Below, piece by piece: positions 5,381 to 5,544 of a stretch of DNA of 5,544 bases. The position numbers and the translations under genes were made by a program. Every line of letters begins with the position of its first letter. Position 1 is the first letter of the stretch. The notes beneath the pieces were generated by a model that was given only the letters and a program-made list of their open reading frames with translations, did not search any database and was not told the origin of the DNA. Source of the stretch: an uncultured Bacteroidota bacterium (lineage in GTDB: Bacteria; Bacteroidota; Bacteroidia; Chitinophagales; Chitinophagaceae); contig CAILMA010000737.1 of NCBI GenBank assembly GCA_903835145.1, forward strand, positions 1 through 5,544, in the 5' to 3' direction.

Positions 5381-5544
5381 ATGAGCAATACGTCACATCC
5401 AATTTCCCTCCTCAAACCGGAGTGGACAAATTTAATCAGAAATGAAGCCGCAAGCGCGGAGAAGCAAGGTAAGCTTACCAAGAAGCAATTAAACCTGATT
5501 TATGAGCAGGATTGGTTCAAGATGCTGGCCCCGTCAACACACGG
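5381..5544 (+). CDS. probable acyl-CoA dehydrogenase-like protein, 5' part only
   Basis: The first 54 codons are present and the frame runs off the window. The peptide begins MSNTSHPISLLKPEW and has no signal peptide, so the product should be cytoplasmic. Residues about 12-54 look like the N-terminal helical region of acyl-CoA dehydrogenases and related flavin monooxygenases: a charged helix (LIRNEAASAEKQGKL, 18-32), then LTKKQLNLIYEQDWFKMLAP (32-51) and STHG, corresponding to the 'LxxLxxxGxFxLLxPxxYGG' segment that precedes the FAD domain in the family. FAD-dependent alpha,beta-oxidation of an acyl thioester is the usual activity, but the catalytic base and flavin-binding parts lie outside the window, so exact subfamily and substrate are unknown. 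The ATG is fixed by the consensus promoter ending 4 bases before it. Confidence 0.6.
   Translation, partial: MSNTSHPISLLKPEWTNLIRNEAASAEKQGKLTKKQLNLIYEQDWFKMLAPSTH

Overview
The window looks like a piece of a Bacteroidota chromosome, most likely of the Chitinophagaceae/Sphingobacteriales type. Four things point there: a protein with a C-terminal type IX secretion (Por) sorting tail, a DUF922-type exported metalloprotease, promoters of the Bacteroidota form (TTG/TTTG, about 17-23 nt, TAnnTTTG), and no Shine-Dalgarno sequence before any of the four gene starts. Base composition is moderately AT-rich and intergenic regions are very AT-rich. No rRNA, tRNA, CRISPR array, transposase or phage gene was seen.

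Layout. Bases 1-347 hold no confident gene. They carry two near-identical palindromic operator-like sites in a 28-bp tandem arrangement, wrapped around a near-perfect leftward promoter. That promoter reads into a 15-codon ORF that stops inside a terminator-like hairpin. Then come three complete rightward genes, each with its own intergenic region: a secreted DUF922 putative zinc protease (348-1403), a membrane-anchored polysaccharide deacetylase of the NodB/CE4 family (1527-2285), and a large secreted VCBS/FG-GAP repeat protein with a T9SS tail (2435-4750), followed by a terminator hairpin. Bases 4751-5380 are an AT-rich spacer with several inverted repeats and one doubtful 85-codon ORF. The window ends in the first 54 codons of a probable acyl-CoA dehydrogenase-like flavoprotein (from 5381), which has a consensus promoter directly before its ATG.

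The three complete genes all encode exported or envelope proteins (protease, glycan deacetylase, surface/secreted propeller). The gaps of 123 and 149 bp with hairpins suggest separate transcription units rather than one operon, and nothing shows that they form one pathway. The most unusual part of the window is the operator/promoter cassette at its left end.
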